34,428 nucleotides of DNA from Micromonosporaceae bacterium (GTDB lineage: Bacteria > Actinomycetota > Actinomycetes > Mycobacteriales > Micromonosporaceae): positions 1 to 34,428 of the forward strand of contig JAHRHA010000060.1 in NCBI GenBank assembly GCA_020027875.1. The letters run 5' to 3'. A program made the translations under genes and the position numbers. Position 1 is the first letter of the stretch, and each line of letters begins with the position of its first letter. Under the pieces are notes generated by a model, which did no database searches, was not told the DNA's origin, and saw only the letters and a program-made list of their open reading frames with translations. Shown piece by piece: positions 8,985-17,873 of the stretch.

Positions 8985-9614
8985 ATGCACGTGCTGTCCC
9001 TGCGGGACGACTTGTTCCTCCTGGCCCACGATGATGCGGGCAAGTTGATCATCCAGGTGGCGAGCATCTCCGCGGGACTCGCCGGGGCGACACTGATCGA
9101 CCTGCTCCTCAGCCGCCGAATTGCCGTGGTCGACGGCCGGCTGGACGTCATCGACCCGTCGGCCTCCGGTGACGAGGAGACCGACGCAACGATCGAGGCA
9201 ATCGCCGAGAACACCGCGCCGTGTGGTCCCCGGGCCTGGGTCAGCTGGATCTCCCACGGTGCGTACGAGCGGGTCGGGGACGCGCTCTCCACCGCCGGTG
9301 TCGTCCGGCGTGCGACGGCCCGGCGGCTGGGCGTCGTGCCGGTGAGCCGCTGCCTGCCCGAGAACGCGGAAGACCTAGTACGGGTACGGTCGCGGCTGCG
9401 GTACGCCATCCTCGACCGGGATCTGCCCGACGCGTCCACGGCCGCGCTCTGCGGCCTGGTCAGGGTGCTGCGGCTGGAGTCGTCGCTGCTCCTTAGCATG
9501 TCCACATCCGACCTCCTGCTGGCCCTGGAGCGGATGACCGGCGAGAACCAGGTGACCGTCCGTCAGGTGACCAACGCCGTCGACGCCGTCATCACGGCCG
9601 CCACATACCGCTGA
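8985..9614 (+). CDS. GPP34/GOLPH3-family phosphoprotein
   Basis: The 209-residue protein has the GPP34 layout: LSLRDDLFLLAHDD at the N-terminus, GLAGATLIDLLLSRRIAVVDGRLDVID, and a mostly helical remainder with LRLESSLLLSMSTSDLLLALERM near the end. Eukaryotic GOLPH3/Vps74 binds phosphatidylinositol-4-phosphate. Actinobacteria carry several paralogues of unknown role, possibly peripheral membrane proteins. No operon partner is obvious; the leuS promoter begins about 60 bp downstream, so it is probably monocistronic. Confidence 0.85.
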   Translation: MHVLSLRDDLFLLAHDDAGKLIIQVASISAGLAGATLIDLLLSRRIAVVDGRLDVIDPSASGDEETDATIEAIAENTAPCGPRAWVSWISHGAYERVGDALSTAGVVRRATARRLGVVPVSRCLPENAEDLVRVRSRLRYAILDRDLPDASTAALCGLVRVLRLESSLLLSMSTSDLLLALERMTGENQVTVRQVTNAVDAVITAATYR

Positions 9615-9671
9615 CCGCGGCGCATCGACGGCGCCGCCGTAACCGGCGTGCCACTGGCGGGACCGGCGCGG

Positions 9672-9677
9672 TACACT
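9672..9677 (+). promoter_or_regulatory. -10 box (TACACT) of the leuS leader
   Basis: TACACT ends exactly 6 nt before ATG 9684 of the leader peptide. Transcription would therefore start at about 9684 and the leader peptide would be translated from a leaderless mRNA. The -35 region (about 9649-9654) is poor. Confidence 0.55.
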
Positions 9678-9683
9678 GCTGAC

Positions 9684-9722
9684 ATGACCAGGGCCACCCT
9701 GCTTCTTAGTGAGCCGTGCTGA
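9684..9722 (+). CDS. leuS leader peptide with Leu-Leu-Leu control codons
   Basis: The 12-codon ORF encodes MTRATLLLSEPC. Codons 6-8 are CTG CTT CTT, three leucines in a row, and CTT is rare in GC-rich genomes, so the ribosome should be sensitive to charged tRNA-Leu. It has no ribosome binding site and probably starts at the 5' end of the RNA. Its last codons and stop overlap the left arm of a 9-bp hairpin, and an intrinsic terminator follows 40 nt later, upstream of leuS. Classical attenuators before leuS have been predicted in some Streptomyces by comparative genomics; this is an independent instance by position and content. Confidence 0.75.
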   Translation: MTRATLLLSEPC

Positions 9723-9759
9723 CGCGCTGTATGGAGTGAAATAGCGGCGACAGCACGGC
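9713..9759 (+). promoter_or_regulatory. 9-bp leader hairpin of leuS attenuator
   Basis: GCCGTGCTG (9713-9721) is perfectly complementary to CAGCACGGC (9751-9759). The left arm overlaps the last codons and stop of the leader peptide. A ribosome stalled on the Leu codons (9699-9707) would cover this arm and prevent pairing. It therefore fits the 1:2 stem of a classical attenuator. A competing antiterminator stem is not obvious; CGCGC 9723-9727 with GCGCG 9770-9774 is a weak candidate that would break the terminator. Confidence 0.6.
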
Positions 9760-9761
9760 GA

Positions 9762-9786
9762 CCCCTCCTGCGCGAGGGGCTTTTTT
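9762..9786 (+). terminator. intrinsic terminator of leuS attenuator
   Basis: The stem is CCCCTC (9762-9767) with GAGGGG (9774-9779), with a 6-nt loop, followed by C and six T residues (9781-9786). Such a canonical T-run terminator is uncommon in high-GC actinobacteria. It lies between the leader peptide and leuS, with no other gene for it to serve. Confidence 0.8.
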
Positions 9787-9837
9787 ATGCCCTTTCGCCA
9801 ACCCTTGGCCCGGCAATAACGACGTGAGGTGGCACTG

Positions 9838-12804
9838 ATGAGCGAGACGAGGGGCGCCGGCGGAGCCGGAGAGCGGGATACTGCCGCGAGCGACATTCCG
9901 CCCTATCGCTACACGGCGACGCTGGCTGGCCAGATAGAGCCGCGCTGGCAGGACTTCTGGGAGGAGAACGGGACCTTCCACGCGCCCAATCCGACCGGAC
10001 CGCTGGCTGATGCAAGCCATCCCCGCGCCGGGGCGCAGAAGTTTTTCGTCATGGACATGTTCCCGTACCCGTCCGGCGCGGGCCTGCACGTCGGGCACCC
10101 GTTGGGCTATATCGGCACTGACTCCTACGGGCGTTACCTGCGGATGGCCGGCCGTAATGTGCTGCACGCGATGGGCTTCGACGCCTTCGGCCTGCCGGCT
10201 GAGCAGTACGCCGTGCAGACTGGCACCCATCCCCGCAAGACGACCGAGGCCAATGTCGAGCGTTACCGTGCGCAGCTGCGACGGCTGGGGCTGGCTTATG
10301 ACGACCGGCGCTCGGTGGCCACGACTGACGTCGCGTTCTACCGCTGGACACAGTGGATCTTCCTGAGGATCTTCAACTCCTGGTACGACACTGAGCAACA
10401 CCGGGCACGGCCGATTGCTGACCTGATCTCGGCGTTCGAGGCGGGGGCTCGGCCGACGCCGGATGGCCGGGCCTGGGGCGAACTGTCCCCAGTGGAGCAG
10501 CGAACGGTCGTCAACGATCATCGTCTGGCCTACATCAGCGAGGCGCCGGTGAACTGGTGCCCGGGCCTGGGGACGGTGTTGGCCAACGAGGAGGTCACCG
10601 CCGACGGTCGCAGCGAGCGGGGGAACTTTCCCGTCTTCAGGCGCAGCCTGAAGCAGTGGATGATGCGCATCACCGCCTATTGCGACCGCCTGATCGACGA
10701 TCTGGACACACTGGACTGGCCGGAGCCGGTCAAGCTGATGCAGCGCAACTGGATCGGACGCTCGACGGGCGCACACATCGACTTCGCCGTAGGCGATCAA
10801 CGCGGCGACTTCGCCGTAGGCGATCAACGCGGCGACTTCGCCGTAGGCGATCAACGCGGCGATTCTCCGACGAGTGCGGGACCGATGCGCGTCTTCACCA
10901 CCCGGCCGGACACTGTCTTCGGCGCCACATACATGGTCATGGCGCCGGAGCACGACCTGGTCGATGCCCTGGTGGCCGATGCGTGGCCGGAGGGGACGAA
11001 GCCGGCATGGACGGGTGGGCACGCGAATCCCCGTGAGGCCGTGGACGCGTATCGCAAGTTCGCCGCCGGCAAGACGGAGGTCGAACGGACCGCCGAGACC
11101 AGGGACAAGACGGGTGTCTTCATCGGCGCCTTCGCTACCAACCCGGCCACGGGTGAACCGATCCCGATCTTCATTGCCGATTATGTGTTGGCTGGGTACG
11201 GCACCGGAGCGATCATGGCGGTGCCCGGTCAGGACGAGCGTGACTGGGAGTTCGCCGAGGTCTTCGACCTGGCGATAATCCGGACTGTGCAGCCGCCCGA
11301 GGGTTTCGAGGGCAAGGCTTACTTAGGCGAAGGGCCGGCCATCAATTCGGCCAGTCCTACCGCGGGGCTGAGCGTGGATGGATTGGGCGTCGCCGATGCC
11401 AAAGCCAAGACGATCGAGTGGCTGGAGGCGAACAGCGCCGGCCAGGGCGCCGTGACCTACCGGCTGCGGGATTGGCTGTTCAGCCGCCAGCGCTATTGGG
11501 GCGAACCGTTCCCGATCGTCTTTGACGAGACGGGCCTGCCCATCGCCCTGCCCGAGACGATGCTGCCGCTGGAACTGCCGGATATCGACGACTTCTCGCC
11601 GAAGACGTTCGACCCCAACGACGCCGACACGTCACCAGAGACGCCGCTGTCGCGGGCTCGGGAGTGGGTCGAGGTCGAACTGGATCTGGGGGACGGGCCG
11701 AAGCGCTACACCCGCGAGACCAACACGATGCCCCAGTGGGCCGGCTCGTGCTGGTACGAGCTGCGCTACCTGGACCCCACCAACGACGCATCCTTTGTGG
11801 ACCTGGAGAACGAGCGGTACTGGATGGGTCCGCAGTCGCCATCGGACAGCGGCGGCGTCGACCTGTACGTCGGCGGCGTCGAGCACGCCGTGCTGCACCT
11901 GCTGTATGCGCGCTTCTGGCACAAGGTCCTGTACGACCTGGGCCACATCACGTCCTTCGAGCCGTTCCGGCGGCTGTTCAACCAGGGTTACATCCAGGCA
12001 TATGCGTACTCTGACGAGCGCGGCATGTACGTCCCCGCCGAGGAGGTGTCCGAAGTAGTCGAGGGCGGGACGACGTCCTATTACTACGGCGAGAAGAAGG
12101 TCAAGCGCGAGTACGGCAAGATGGGCAAGTCACTGAAGAACGTGGTGACTCCCGACGATATGTGCGCCGCCTATGGGGCGGACACCTTCCGCGTGTACGA
12201 GATGTCGATGGGTCCCTTGGACGTCTCCCGCCCGTGGGAGACGCGTGCCGTGGTGGGCTCGTATCGGTTCCTACAGCGGGTCTGGCGCCTGGTCGTCGAC
12301 GAGGCCACCGGCGAACCCAGGGTTGTCGACGTCGAGATCGACCCGGAGACCGAGCGACTGCTGCACCGCACCATCGCCGGCGTCCGCGCTGACATGGACG
12401 GCCTGCGGTTCAACACCTCGATCGCCAAGCTGATCGAGCTGACGAACCGGGCCACCTCGGTGACGGCTGGCGGCACGCCGCGCGCTCTGGCCGAGCCGCT
12501 GGTGCTGATGACTGCGCCGTTCGCCCCGCACCTGGCCGAGGAGCTGTGGCAGCGGATGGGGCATGAGCATTCGTTGGCCTACGAGCCTTTCCCGGTTGCC
12601 GACCCGGCGCTGCTGGTGGCGGAGTCGGTCACCTACCCGGTGCAGGTCAACGGGAAGGTGAGGGGACGGATCGAGGTCGCCGCCGAGGCGTCCGAGGACG
12701 AGGTACGGGCAGCGGCGCTGGCCGAGGTCGCGTCCGCTCTGGACGGTCGCGATCCTCGAAAGGTGATCGTCGTCGTTGGCCGAATGGTCAGCGTCGTCGT
12801 CTAG
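9838..12804 (+). CDS. leuS: leucyl-tRNA synthetase
   Basis: The 988-residue class I synthetase charges tRNA-Leu. The HIGH motif is HVGH at residues 84-87, after PYPSGAGL. The KMSKS motif appears as KMGKS at 761-765. The editing CP1 domain includes [16 protein letters not shown], and the C-terminal anticodon-binding and tail regions are complete ([13 protein letters not shown]). ATG 9838 is chosen because GAGGTGG (9826-9832) lies 5 nt upstream; GTG 9829 would overlap that site. Just before the TTRPDT motif the gene carries three perfect 27-bp tandem repeats. Expression is probably controlled by the attenuator upstream. A strong hairpin ends the unit. Confidence 0.97.
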   Translation: MSETRGAGGAGERDTAASDIPPYRYTATLAGQIEPRWQDFWEENGTFHAPNPTGPLADASHPRAGAQKFFVMDMFPYPSGAGLHVGHPLGYIGTDSYGRYLRMAGRNVLHAMGFDAFGLPAEQYAVQTGTHPRKTTEANVERYRAQLRRLGLAYDDRRSVATTDVAFYRWTQWIFLRIFNSWYDTEQHRARPIADLISAFEAGARPTPDGRAWGELSPVEQRTVVNDHRLAYISEAPVNWCPGLGTVLANEEVTADGRSERGNFPVFRRSLKQWMMRITAYCDRLIDDLDTLDWPEPVKLMQRNWIGRSTGAHIDFAVGDQRGDFAVGDQRGDFAVGDQRGDSPTSAGPMRVFTTRPDTVFGATYMVMAPEHDLVDALVADAWPEGTKPAWTGGHANPREAVDAYRKFAAGKTEVERTAETRDKTGVFIGAFATNPATGEPIPIFIADYVLAGYGTGAIMAVPGQDERDWEFAEVFDLAIIRTVQPPEGFEGKAYLGEGPAINSASPTAGLSVDGLGVADAKAKTIEWLEANSAGQGAVTYRLRDWLFSRQRYWGEPFPIVFDETGLPIALPETMLPLELPDIDDFSPKTFDPNDADTSPETPLSRAREWVEVELDLGDGPKRYTRETNTMPQWAGSCWYELRYLDPTNDASFVDLENERYWMGPQSPSDSGGVDLYVGGVEHAVLHLLYARFWHKVLYDLGHITSFEPFRRLFNQGYIQAYAYSDERGMYVPAEEVSEVVEGGTTSYYYGEKKVKREYGKMGKSLKNVVTPDDMCAAYGADTFRVYEMSMGPLDVSRPWETRAVVGSYRFLQRVWRLVVDEATGEPRVVDVEIDPETERLLHRTIAGVRADMDGLRFNTSIAKLIELTNRATSVTAGGTPRALAEPLVLMTAPFAPHLAEELWQRMGHEHSLAYEPFPVADPALLVAESVTYPVQVNGKVRGRIEVAAEASEDEVRAAALAEVASALDGRDPRKVIVVVGRMVSVVV
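10780..10860 (+). repeat. 3 x 27-bp perfect tandem repeat inside leuS
   Basis: Units 10780-10806, 10807-10833 and 10834-10860 are identical. They are in frame and encode DFAVGDQRG three times (residues 315-341). Each unit contains the small palindrome TCGCCGTAGGCGA. The repeat sits where the LeuRS chain enters the CP1 editing domain, just before the VFTTRPDT motif, presumably in a surface loop. Perfect identity at the DNA level points to recent duplication. Confidence 0.95.
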
Positions 12805-12822
12805 CCCCTCCTTGGGCCTGTG

Positions 12823-12876
12823 CGTGATCACCGGTTTCCGGTGTCGTCAGGGCGACACCGGAAACCGGTGATCACG
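12823..12876 (+). terminator. 24-bp perfect hairpin after leuS
   Basis: Positions 12823-12846 and 12853-12876 are perfect reverse complements, with the 6-nt loop TCAGGG. It begins 19 bp after the leuS stop. There is no T-run, but long GC-rich hairpins of this kind are typical 3' ends in actinobacteria. It could also block read-through toward the pseudogene and the convergent regulator gene. Confidence 0.75.
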
Positions 12877-13058
12877 GCGAGGCTCGGCCGCGTCACGTTC
12901 TGCTTGCCGGCGCTTGCGCCCAGGGTCGCGTTTAGCCACCGGCGACATCACGTCGTGGCCCGGCACGGTGGCGTTTCCGCCTGTCGCTGATGAGAGCGGT
13001 GAGGACGCCCGGTGGGTCGACCTCAGGGGCGAGGCCGCACGAGTCGCGGCCGCCATAA

Positions 13059-13328
13059 TGCCGGGCGGACCCGTGGAGGGAGCCCTTCACCCGGATCCCG
13101 GCGGCGTCCGACGGCCAGACTTATCGGGTCGCCTGGCGCTACCTGGTCACCGACGAGTGACTGGAAGGCTGCGCGCCAGCGGCTCAGCGGCGGAGAGTGG
13201 CCAACCGCTGGTACGCCTGGCGCATCCCGAGGATCGAGCGCGAGATGGCCCGACTTCCTTCGGAGCGGAATCGTGGCGCCGCCCTGCGAACGCTATGGCG
13301 ACCCCACCCGCTTGCCGGCCCATCGTGA
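13059..13328 (+). pseudogene. decayed short coding sequence, family unknown
   Basis: One frame reads WREPFTRIPAASDGQTYRVA then WRYLVTDE before an in-frame TGA at 13158-13160. The next frame continues with WKAARQRLSGGEW, and the original frame resumes with ANRWYAWRIPRIEREMARL up to TGA 13326-13328. These pieces look like one small basic protein broken by two compensating frameshifts. I do not recognise the family. Upstream of 13059 (12877-13058) I see nothing definite. It could also be chance coding-like bias of GC-rich DNA. Confidence 0.35.
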
Positions 13329-13341
13329 GTCAGCTACAGAA

Positions 13342-14025
13342 TCAGCCGCCGTTCTCGTCGAGCCGGTAACCAACAAGCCGCACCGTCTCGATAGCTCTGC
13401 GCCCAAACGGCTCGTCGATCTTCTGACGGAGGTGTCGCACGTGAACCTCCACGATGTTCGGGTCGCCGTCGTAGGCGAAGTCCCACACGTGCTCGAGTAT
13501 CGTGCGTTTCCCAACGACCTCGCCGGCGCGCCGCATCAGGAACTCGAGCACGGAGAACTGCCGCGGTGTCAGCTTGATCTCGGCCGTCCCGCGCCGGACC
13601 CGGTGCGACGCCGGGTCGAGGCTGAGGTCGCCAGCGCTGAGTACTGCGGGCCGCTCTCGGATATCGCGGCGCATGAGCGCCCGCAAGTGGGCCAGCAGAA
13701 CCGCCAACGAACACGGCTTGGAAAGGACGTCGTCGGCACCGTTGTCTAGTGCCTCCACCTCGTCATGTTCGCCGTCCTCGGCCGTCAGCATCAAAATTGG
13801 CGTCCAATTGCCGGCCTGCCGCAAGCGCGCGCACATCCGGTACCCGCTCAGCAGCGGCAGCACCACGTCGAGCACGAGGGCGTCGTACTCCCCGATTTCA
13901 GCGCGCGCGAGGCCGGCGCGGCCGTCGCGCGCCACGTCAACGGCGAAGCCCTCGGCTTCGAGTCCACGCTTGATCGAGCTCGCGAGGTGGTAATCGTTCT
14001 CAGCGACGAGTACCCGCATGACCAC
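13342..14025 (-). CDS. OmpR/PhoB-family response regulator (orphan)
   Basis: The 227-residue two-domain regulator has a receiver domain (phosphoacceptor Asp 53 in ALVLDVVLPLLSGY, Thr 81, Lys 103 in VLSKPC) and a winged-helix DNA-binding domain (LTPRQFSVLEFLMRRAGEVVGK, then VEVHVRHLRQKID). GTG 14025 is preceded by AGGA at 5 nt; ATG 14019 is the alternative. The gene follows the second RND permease by 7 bp and is the last gene of that operon, so it probably regulates it. No histidine kinase gene is present in the window. The partner kinase, and the signal, remain unknown. Confidence 0.92.
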   Translation of the reverse strand: MVMRVLVAENDYHLASSIKRGLEAEGFAVDVARDGRAGLARAEIGEYDALVLDVVLPLLSGYRMCARLRQAGNWTPILMLTAEDGEHDEVEALDNGADDVLSKPCSLAVLLAHLRALMRRDIRERPAVLSAGDLSLDPASHRVRRGTAEIKLTPRQFSVLEFLMRRAGEVVGKRTILEHVWDFAYDGDPNIVEVHVRHLRQKIDEPFGRRAIETVRLVGYRLDENGG

Positions 14026-14032
14026 GCCTGTC

Positions 14033-17000
14033 CTATGACGCTGGCGGAGGCGCGTCCTTACGCGGTCGGCGTCCGCTGCGTGCTGTCGGTCCGCTTCGTG
14101 CGGTCCGCTCCTTCGTCGGACTCGTCGCGCCAGCCGCGCCAGCCGCCGCCATCGCCGGCTGGACGATCACCGCCGTCTGCGTTTGGGGCTGTGTCGCGTC
14201 GCTGGCCTCGGGCGCCGTGGGATCCGGCGTTGGCTGCGCCGCGCGCGCCGCCTCGCCCCGGCCGAATCGCAGGTAGAGCGCCGGCACGAGGAACAGGTTC
14301 AGCAGCGTTGAGGTGACGAGACCGCCGAGGATCACTATCGCCATGGGATGCTCGATCTCGTGACCGGGACGATCGCCGAGCACCGCCAGCGGCACCAGGG
14401 CCAGACCGGTCGCGAGCGTCGTCATCAGGATCGGGGATAGCCGGTCGCGGGAGCCCTTGAGCACAAGTTCCTTGCCGAAGGTCATGCCTTCCTCACGCTC
14501 GAGGTGTTGGTAGTGGTTGAGCAGCAGGATGCCGTTGCGGGCGGCGATGGCGAGCACGGTGAGGAACCCGACGAGCGAGCCCAACGAAACGACACCGCCG
14601 CCGAAGAAGTACACCGCGAGCACGCCGCCTACCAACGCAGATGGGAGCGTGAGGAAGGACAGCATCGCCAGGCGCCAGCTGTCGTAGGAGACCTGTAACA
14701 GAAGGAAGATGACAATCAGCGCGGCCACCGCGAGCCAGAGCAGCTGGCTCTGCGCCTTTTGACGCTCGGCATACTCTCCCAGCAGCTCGTAGTGGTAGCC
14801 CTGTGGGAATTGGATCTTGGCGAGCTTCTCCTTGACCTCCTCCACCGCCGAGCCCAAATCGCGGTCTTTGACGTTCGCACCTACATCGATCCGGCGCGAC
14901 GTACGGTCATGCTCGATGAGGTTCGGCGTCGTCCTCAAGGCCACCTCGGCGATGTCGGCCAGCCGCACCCGCTGTCCGGACGGCGTGTCGATCAGAGCGT
15001 TCTCGATCGTCGTCAGGCTCGACCGGACCTGTGGCGTGCCGATCACCCATACGTCGTAGGCCTTGCCGCCGTTGAAGTTGTCGCCGACCTCCTCGCCTGC
15101 GAACAGCGCCGCCGCTGCCCGCCGGACGTCGCCCGGCTTGATCCCGTACTTCTCCGCGATGTCGAGCTTGACCTCGATCTGGATCTGCGGCACCGGCACC
15201 TGTAGCGACACATGCTGGTCGACCACGCCCGGAGTCTCGCCCAGCGCCTTCTTAACCTCGTCGGCCTTCGTCCGCAGCGTGTCGAGATTCTCGCCGAAGA
15301 CCCGAACCACGATCGAGTCGCCGGTGCCGCTGAGAACCTCCTTGGTTCGTTCCTTGAGGTAGGTCTGGACGTCGCGCCTAATGCCTGGGTAACCGTTAAT
15401 GGTTCGCTCGATCTCGTCGTGGGTCTTCTTGTAATCCGCGTTCGGTTCGATGCTGACCCAGATCTCGGTGAAGTTGACCCCGACCACCTCATCCATGAGG
15501 AATGCCTGACCGATGTGGCTGCCGGAGTTGCGGACCCCCGGAATGGCTTTGAGCTCGGCCTCCGCGGCCCGCGTGATCCTCACCATCTCCGGCCACGATG
15601 CGCTCGGTTCGAGCACGAAATGCATCAGGAAGTCGCGCTCCTTGAATGACGGCAGGAGCGACTGGCCCAGACCCGGCGTGATCGCGATGCCGCCGGCGAC
15701 GATGGCCGCGACAGCGAGGTACGCCCAGCGTGGCTGCTTGGTGATGCGATCCAAGCCGCGGTGGTAATACTTCTGAAGGAACCGCACGAGCGGCGGGTTG
15801 CGGCGCTCGATGTGCGACTTTCGCAGAAGCAGCTGCGCGAGCGCCGGGGTGACCGTCAAGGCGACCACCAGCGAGGCCAGCACCGCCAGGGTGTAGGAGA
15901 TGGCCAATGGTTTGAAGAAGGAACCTGTCAGACCCTGCAGGAAGAAGATCGGTCCCGCCGCCGCAACAATGATCAGGGTCGCGTAGACGATTGGCCCTCG
16001 AACTTCAAGCGATGCATCGAGCACGATCGAGGCCGTCGACTTCGTGCTCCCGGCTTGTCGAGACTCGCGCAATCGCCTGGTTATGTTCTCGATGCCAATG
16101 ATGGCGTCATCCACCACCACGCCCACGGCTATGACAAAGCCGGCGAGCATCATCGTATTGACCGTGGCTCCGCGGTAGTACAGTACCAGCGCAGCCGCGA
16201 CAAGCGACAGTGGGATCGAGACGATACTAATGAGCGCCGCCCGCCACTCATAAAGGAATGCGATCAGGACCAGGATCACCAGGACGCAGCCGATCAGCAG
16301 CGCGTTGGTCAGGTTGTCGACCGCCGTTTCGATGAAACTCGCCGGGCGGAAGATCGTTGTGTCGACCTCGATGCCTTCCATACCCGGGGCGAGATCGGCT
16401 AGAGCGGCTTCGACTTCGCGGGTAATGTCGAGGCTGTTGCCCCACGGCAACTTCTCTACGATCAGCATCAGGCCGGGCCCGCTGTTGATGACCGCGTCGC
16501 CGATCATCGGCTGATGGTCGTACTTCACGTCAGCGACGTCGCCGAGTCGTAGCGGGTTTCCGTCGGGAGTTGTGCCGACCGGGACTTGCGCCAGATGGTC
16601 GGGTGTGGTGATGGACGGGACGTTGCGGATCGGCAGGCGCTGGGTCGCGGTGTCGACGAAGCCGCCGGTCCCGATGACCGAACCGCTGGAGAACCGGAGT
16701 AGGCCTGCGTCGAGCGAGGCTGCGGTGGTCTCCATGACGGCATTGAGGGTGACGTTGTGTGCCGCCAGCCGCTTCGGATCGACCTGAACCGTAAGCATCT
16801 GCAGTTGCTCGCCCCACATGGCCACGTTCGCGACGCCCTCGATGCCGAGCAGGCGCGCCCGGATGGTCCAGTAGGTGATCATCGAGAGTTCCATCATGTT
16901 GCGCGTCTCCGACGAGAGGCCGATCTTCATGACGCGGCTCGTCGACGAAAGCGGTTGAATCATGAACGGAGGGGCGGCCCAGGTGGGCAGCGTGGCGGCG

Positions 17001-17350
17001 ACGGTCGCGACCCGTTCTGAAACGAGCTGCCGCGCCTTGATGAGGTCAGTGCCGGGGTGAAAGATCAGTACGATCGACGACAGCTGTGACACCGACTTCG
17101 ACCGCATCTGATCCAGACCGGGTACGCCGTTGAGTACGTCCTCGAGGGGTACGGTGACGAGACCCTCGACCTCCTCGGGCGACAAGCCCAGACAAATGGT
17201 CTGTATCTCGACCCTCGGCGGGGCGAACTCTGGGAACGCGTCCACCGGCATCTTGCCGATCGATACCGAACCGAGGACGAGCATGCCGGCGGCAATGGCG
17301 ACGACGAGGGCCCTGAACTTGAGGCTTGTGCCTACGATCCAATGCATCAT
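14033..17350 (-). CDS. RND-type efflux permease, CusA/CzcA-like (second of pair)
   Basis: The 1105-residue permease has the full RND plan: an N-terminal helix ([21 protein letters not shown]), a large porter loop, a central set of helices, a second loop and final helices. CusA/CzcA-like features are [33 protein letters not shown] and the TM4 motif [13 protein letters not shown] with Asp 414, Asp 415 and Glu 421, the proton-relay region. The substrate is not readable. The last ~75 residues form a Pro/Ala/Thr then Arg-rich tail that RND pumps normally lack. ATG 17350 is followed at once by a second ATG. It lies 12 bp after the adaptor gene and 7 bp before the regulator gene. Confidence 0.9.
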   Translation of the reverse strand: MMHWIVGTSLKFRALVVAIAAGMLVLGSVSIGKMPVDAFPEFAPPRVEIQTICLGLSPEEVEGLVTVPLEDVLNGVPGLDQMRSKSVSQLSSIVLIFHPGTDLIKARQLVSERVATVAATLPTWAAPPFMIQPLSSTSRVMKIGLSSETRNMMELSMITYWTIRARLLGIEGVANVAMWGEQLQMLTVQVDPKRLAAHNVTLNAVMETTAASLDAGLLRFSSGSVIGTGGFVDTATQRLPIRNVPSITTPDHLAQVPVGTTPDGNPLRLGDVADVKYDHQPMIGDAVINSGPGLMLIVEKLPWGNSLDITREVEAALADLAPGMEGIEVDTTIFRPASFIETAVDNLTNALLIGCVLVILVLIAFLYEWRAALISIVSIPLSLVAAALVLYYRGATVNTMMLAGFVIAVGVVVDDAIIGIENITRRLRESRQAGSTKSTASIVLDASLEVRGPIVYATLIIVAAAGPIFFLQGLTGSFFKPLAISYTLAVLASLVVALTVTPALAQLLLRKSHIERRNPPLVRFLQKYYHRGLDRITKQPRWAYLAVAAIVAGGIAITPGLGQSLLPSFKERDFLMHFVLEPSASWPEMVRITRAAEAELKAIPGVRNSGSHIGQAFLMDEVVGVNFTEIWVSIEPNADYKKTHDEIERTINGYPGIRRDVQTYLKERTKEVLSGTGDSIVVRVFGENLDTLRTKADEVKKALGETPGVVDQHVSLQVPVPQIQIEVKLDIAEKYGIKPGDVRRAAAALFAGEEVGDNFNGGKAYDVWVIGTPQVRSSLTTIENALIDTPSGQRVRLADIAEVALRTTPNLIEHDRTSRRIDVGANVKDRDLGSAVEEVKEKLAKIQFPQGYHYELLGEYAERQKAQSQLLWLAVAALIVIFLLLQVSYDSWRLAMLSFLTLPSALVGGVLAVYFFGGGVVSLGSLVGFLTVLAIAARNGILLLNHYQHLEREEGMTFGKELVLKGSRDRLSPILMTTLATGLALVPLAVLGDRPGHEIEHPMAIVILGGLVTSTLLNLFLVPALYLRFGRGEAARAAQPTPDPTAPEASDATQPQTQTAVIVQPAMAAAGAAGATSPTKERTARSGPTARSGRRPRKDAPPPAS

Positions 17351-17362
17351 GCTGCTCAGTCC

Positions 17363-17860
17363 CTACCCGATCTTCAACTCGGTGCCATACAGCTCGATCG
17401 CTCCGACGCTCACCACGTCGGTCCCGACGTCGGGTCCGGCCGTCAGTACCGCGACTTCTCCATCGATGTACTCGACCGTGATTGGAGCCCGCACAAACAC
17501 CAGCGGCGCTGGATTCGTGTACGTCCATGTCTTGGCGGTTCGGTCGTAGATCACTGCCGAATACGGGATCGTCTTGCGAAGCACTCCACCGATGCGAGTC
17601 TCGGACAGCTTGACCGTCTGAATACCGATTCGTTTCACGGCCGCCTCTGACAATGTGATCTTGGCGTACGACTGACTCGGCACAGGCTCTACCTTGGCCG
17701 GAGCACCATAGACCGCGGTCGGATTAGGGGTGGGCGACGCCGCGTCGCACGACGACGCCAACGACAGGACGACCAGAGCGGCGGCCACGACCGCCAGTGC
17801 AGGCGCACGGAGCCGGGGCGGGTGGACCTCTGGGCGCGGGGCTCGTTCGCTGAGACTCAT
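17363..17860 (-). CDS. minimal RND adaptor-like lipoprotein
   Basis: This 165-residue protein has a hydrophobic segment (residues 19-37) ending in LSLASSC, a lipobox-like site with an unusual Ala at -3, so Cys 38 may be lipidated. The segment KITLSEAAVKRIGIQTVKL resembles a short beta-barrel piece of CusB/MFP adaptors. The C-terminus (IPYSAVIYDRTAKTWTYTN, then VGTDVVSVGAIELYGTELKI) resembles the adaptor membrane-proximal domain. The lipoyl domain and alpha-hairpin of a normal adaptor (350-450 residues) are absent. I chose ATG 17860, 13 bp after the first permease stop with GGGAG upstream, over the overlapping start at 17899. The homology call is by eye. Confidence 0.7.
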   Translation of the reverse strand: MSLSERAPRPEVHPPRLRAPALAVVAAALVVLSLASSCDAASPTPNPTAVYGAPAKVEPVPSQSYAKITLSEAAVKRIGIQTVKLSETRIGGVLRKTIPYSAVIYDRTAKTWTYTNPAPLVFVRAPITVEYIDGEVAVLTAGPDVGTDVVSVGAIELYGTELKIG

Positions 17861-17873
17861 CTCTCCGACTCCC

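Noticed and set aside
9684..9837. T-box riboswitch before leuS
   Set aside because: No T-box consensus, specifier stem or antiterminator was seen, and the leader is too short; the Leu-codon peptide explains it better.
10780..10860. CRISPR-like array
   Set aside because: The repeats are directly adjacent with no spacers and are in frame within leuS.
9706..11022. 438-codon open frame antisense to leuS, with three ALIAYGEV repeats
   Set aside because: The peptide repeats are only the complement of the 27-bp leuS repeat; the rest has no family features.
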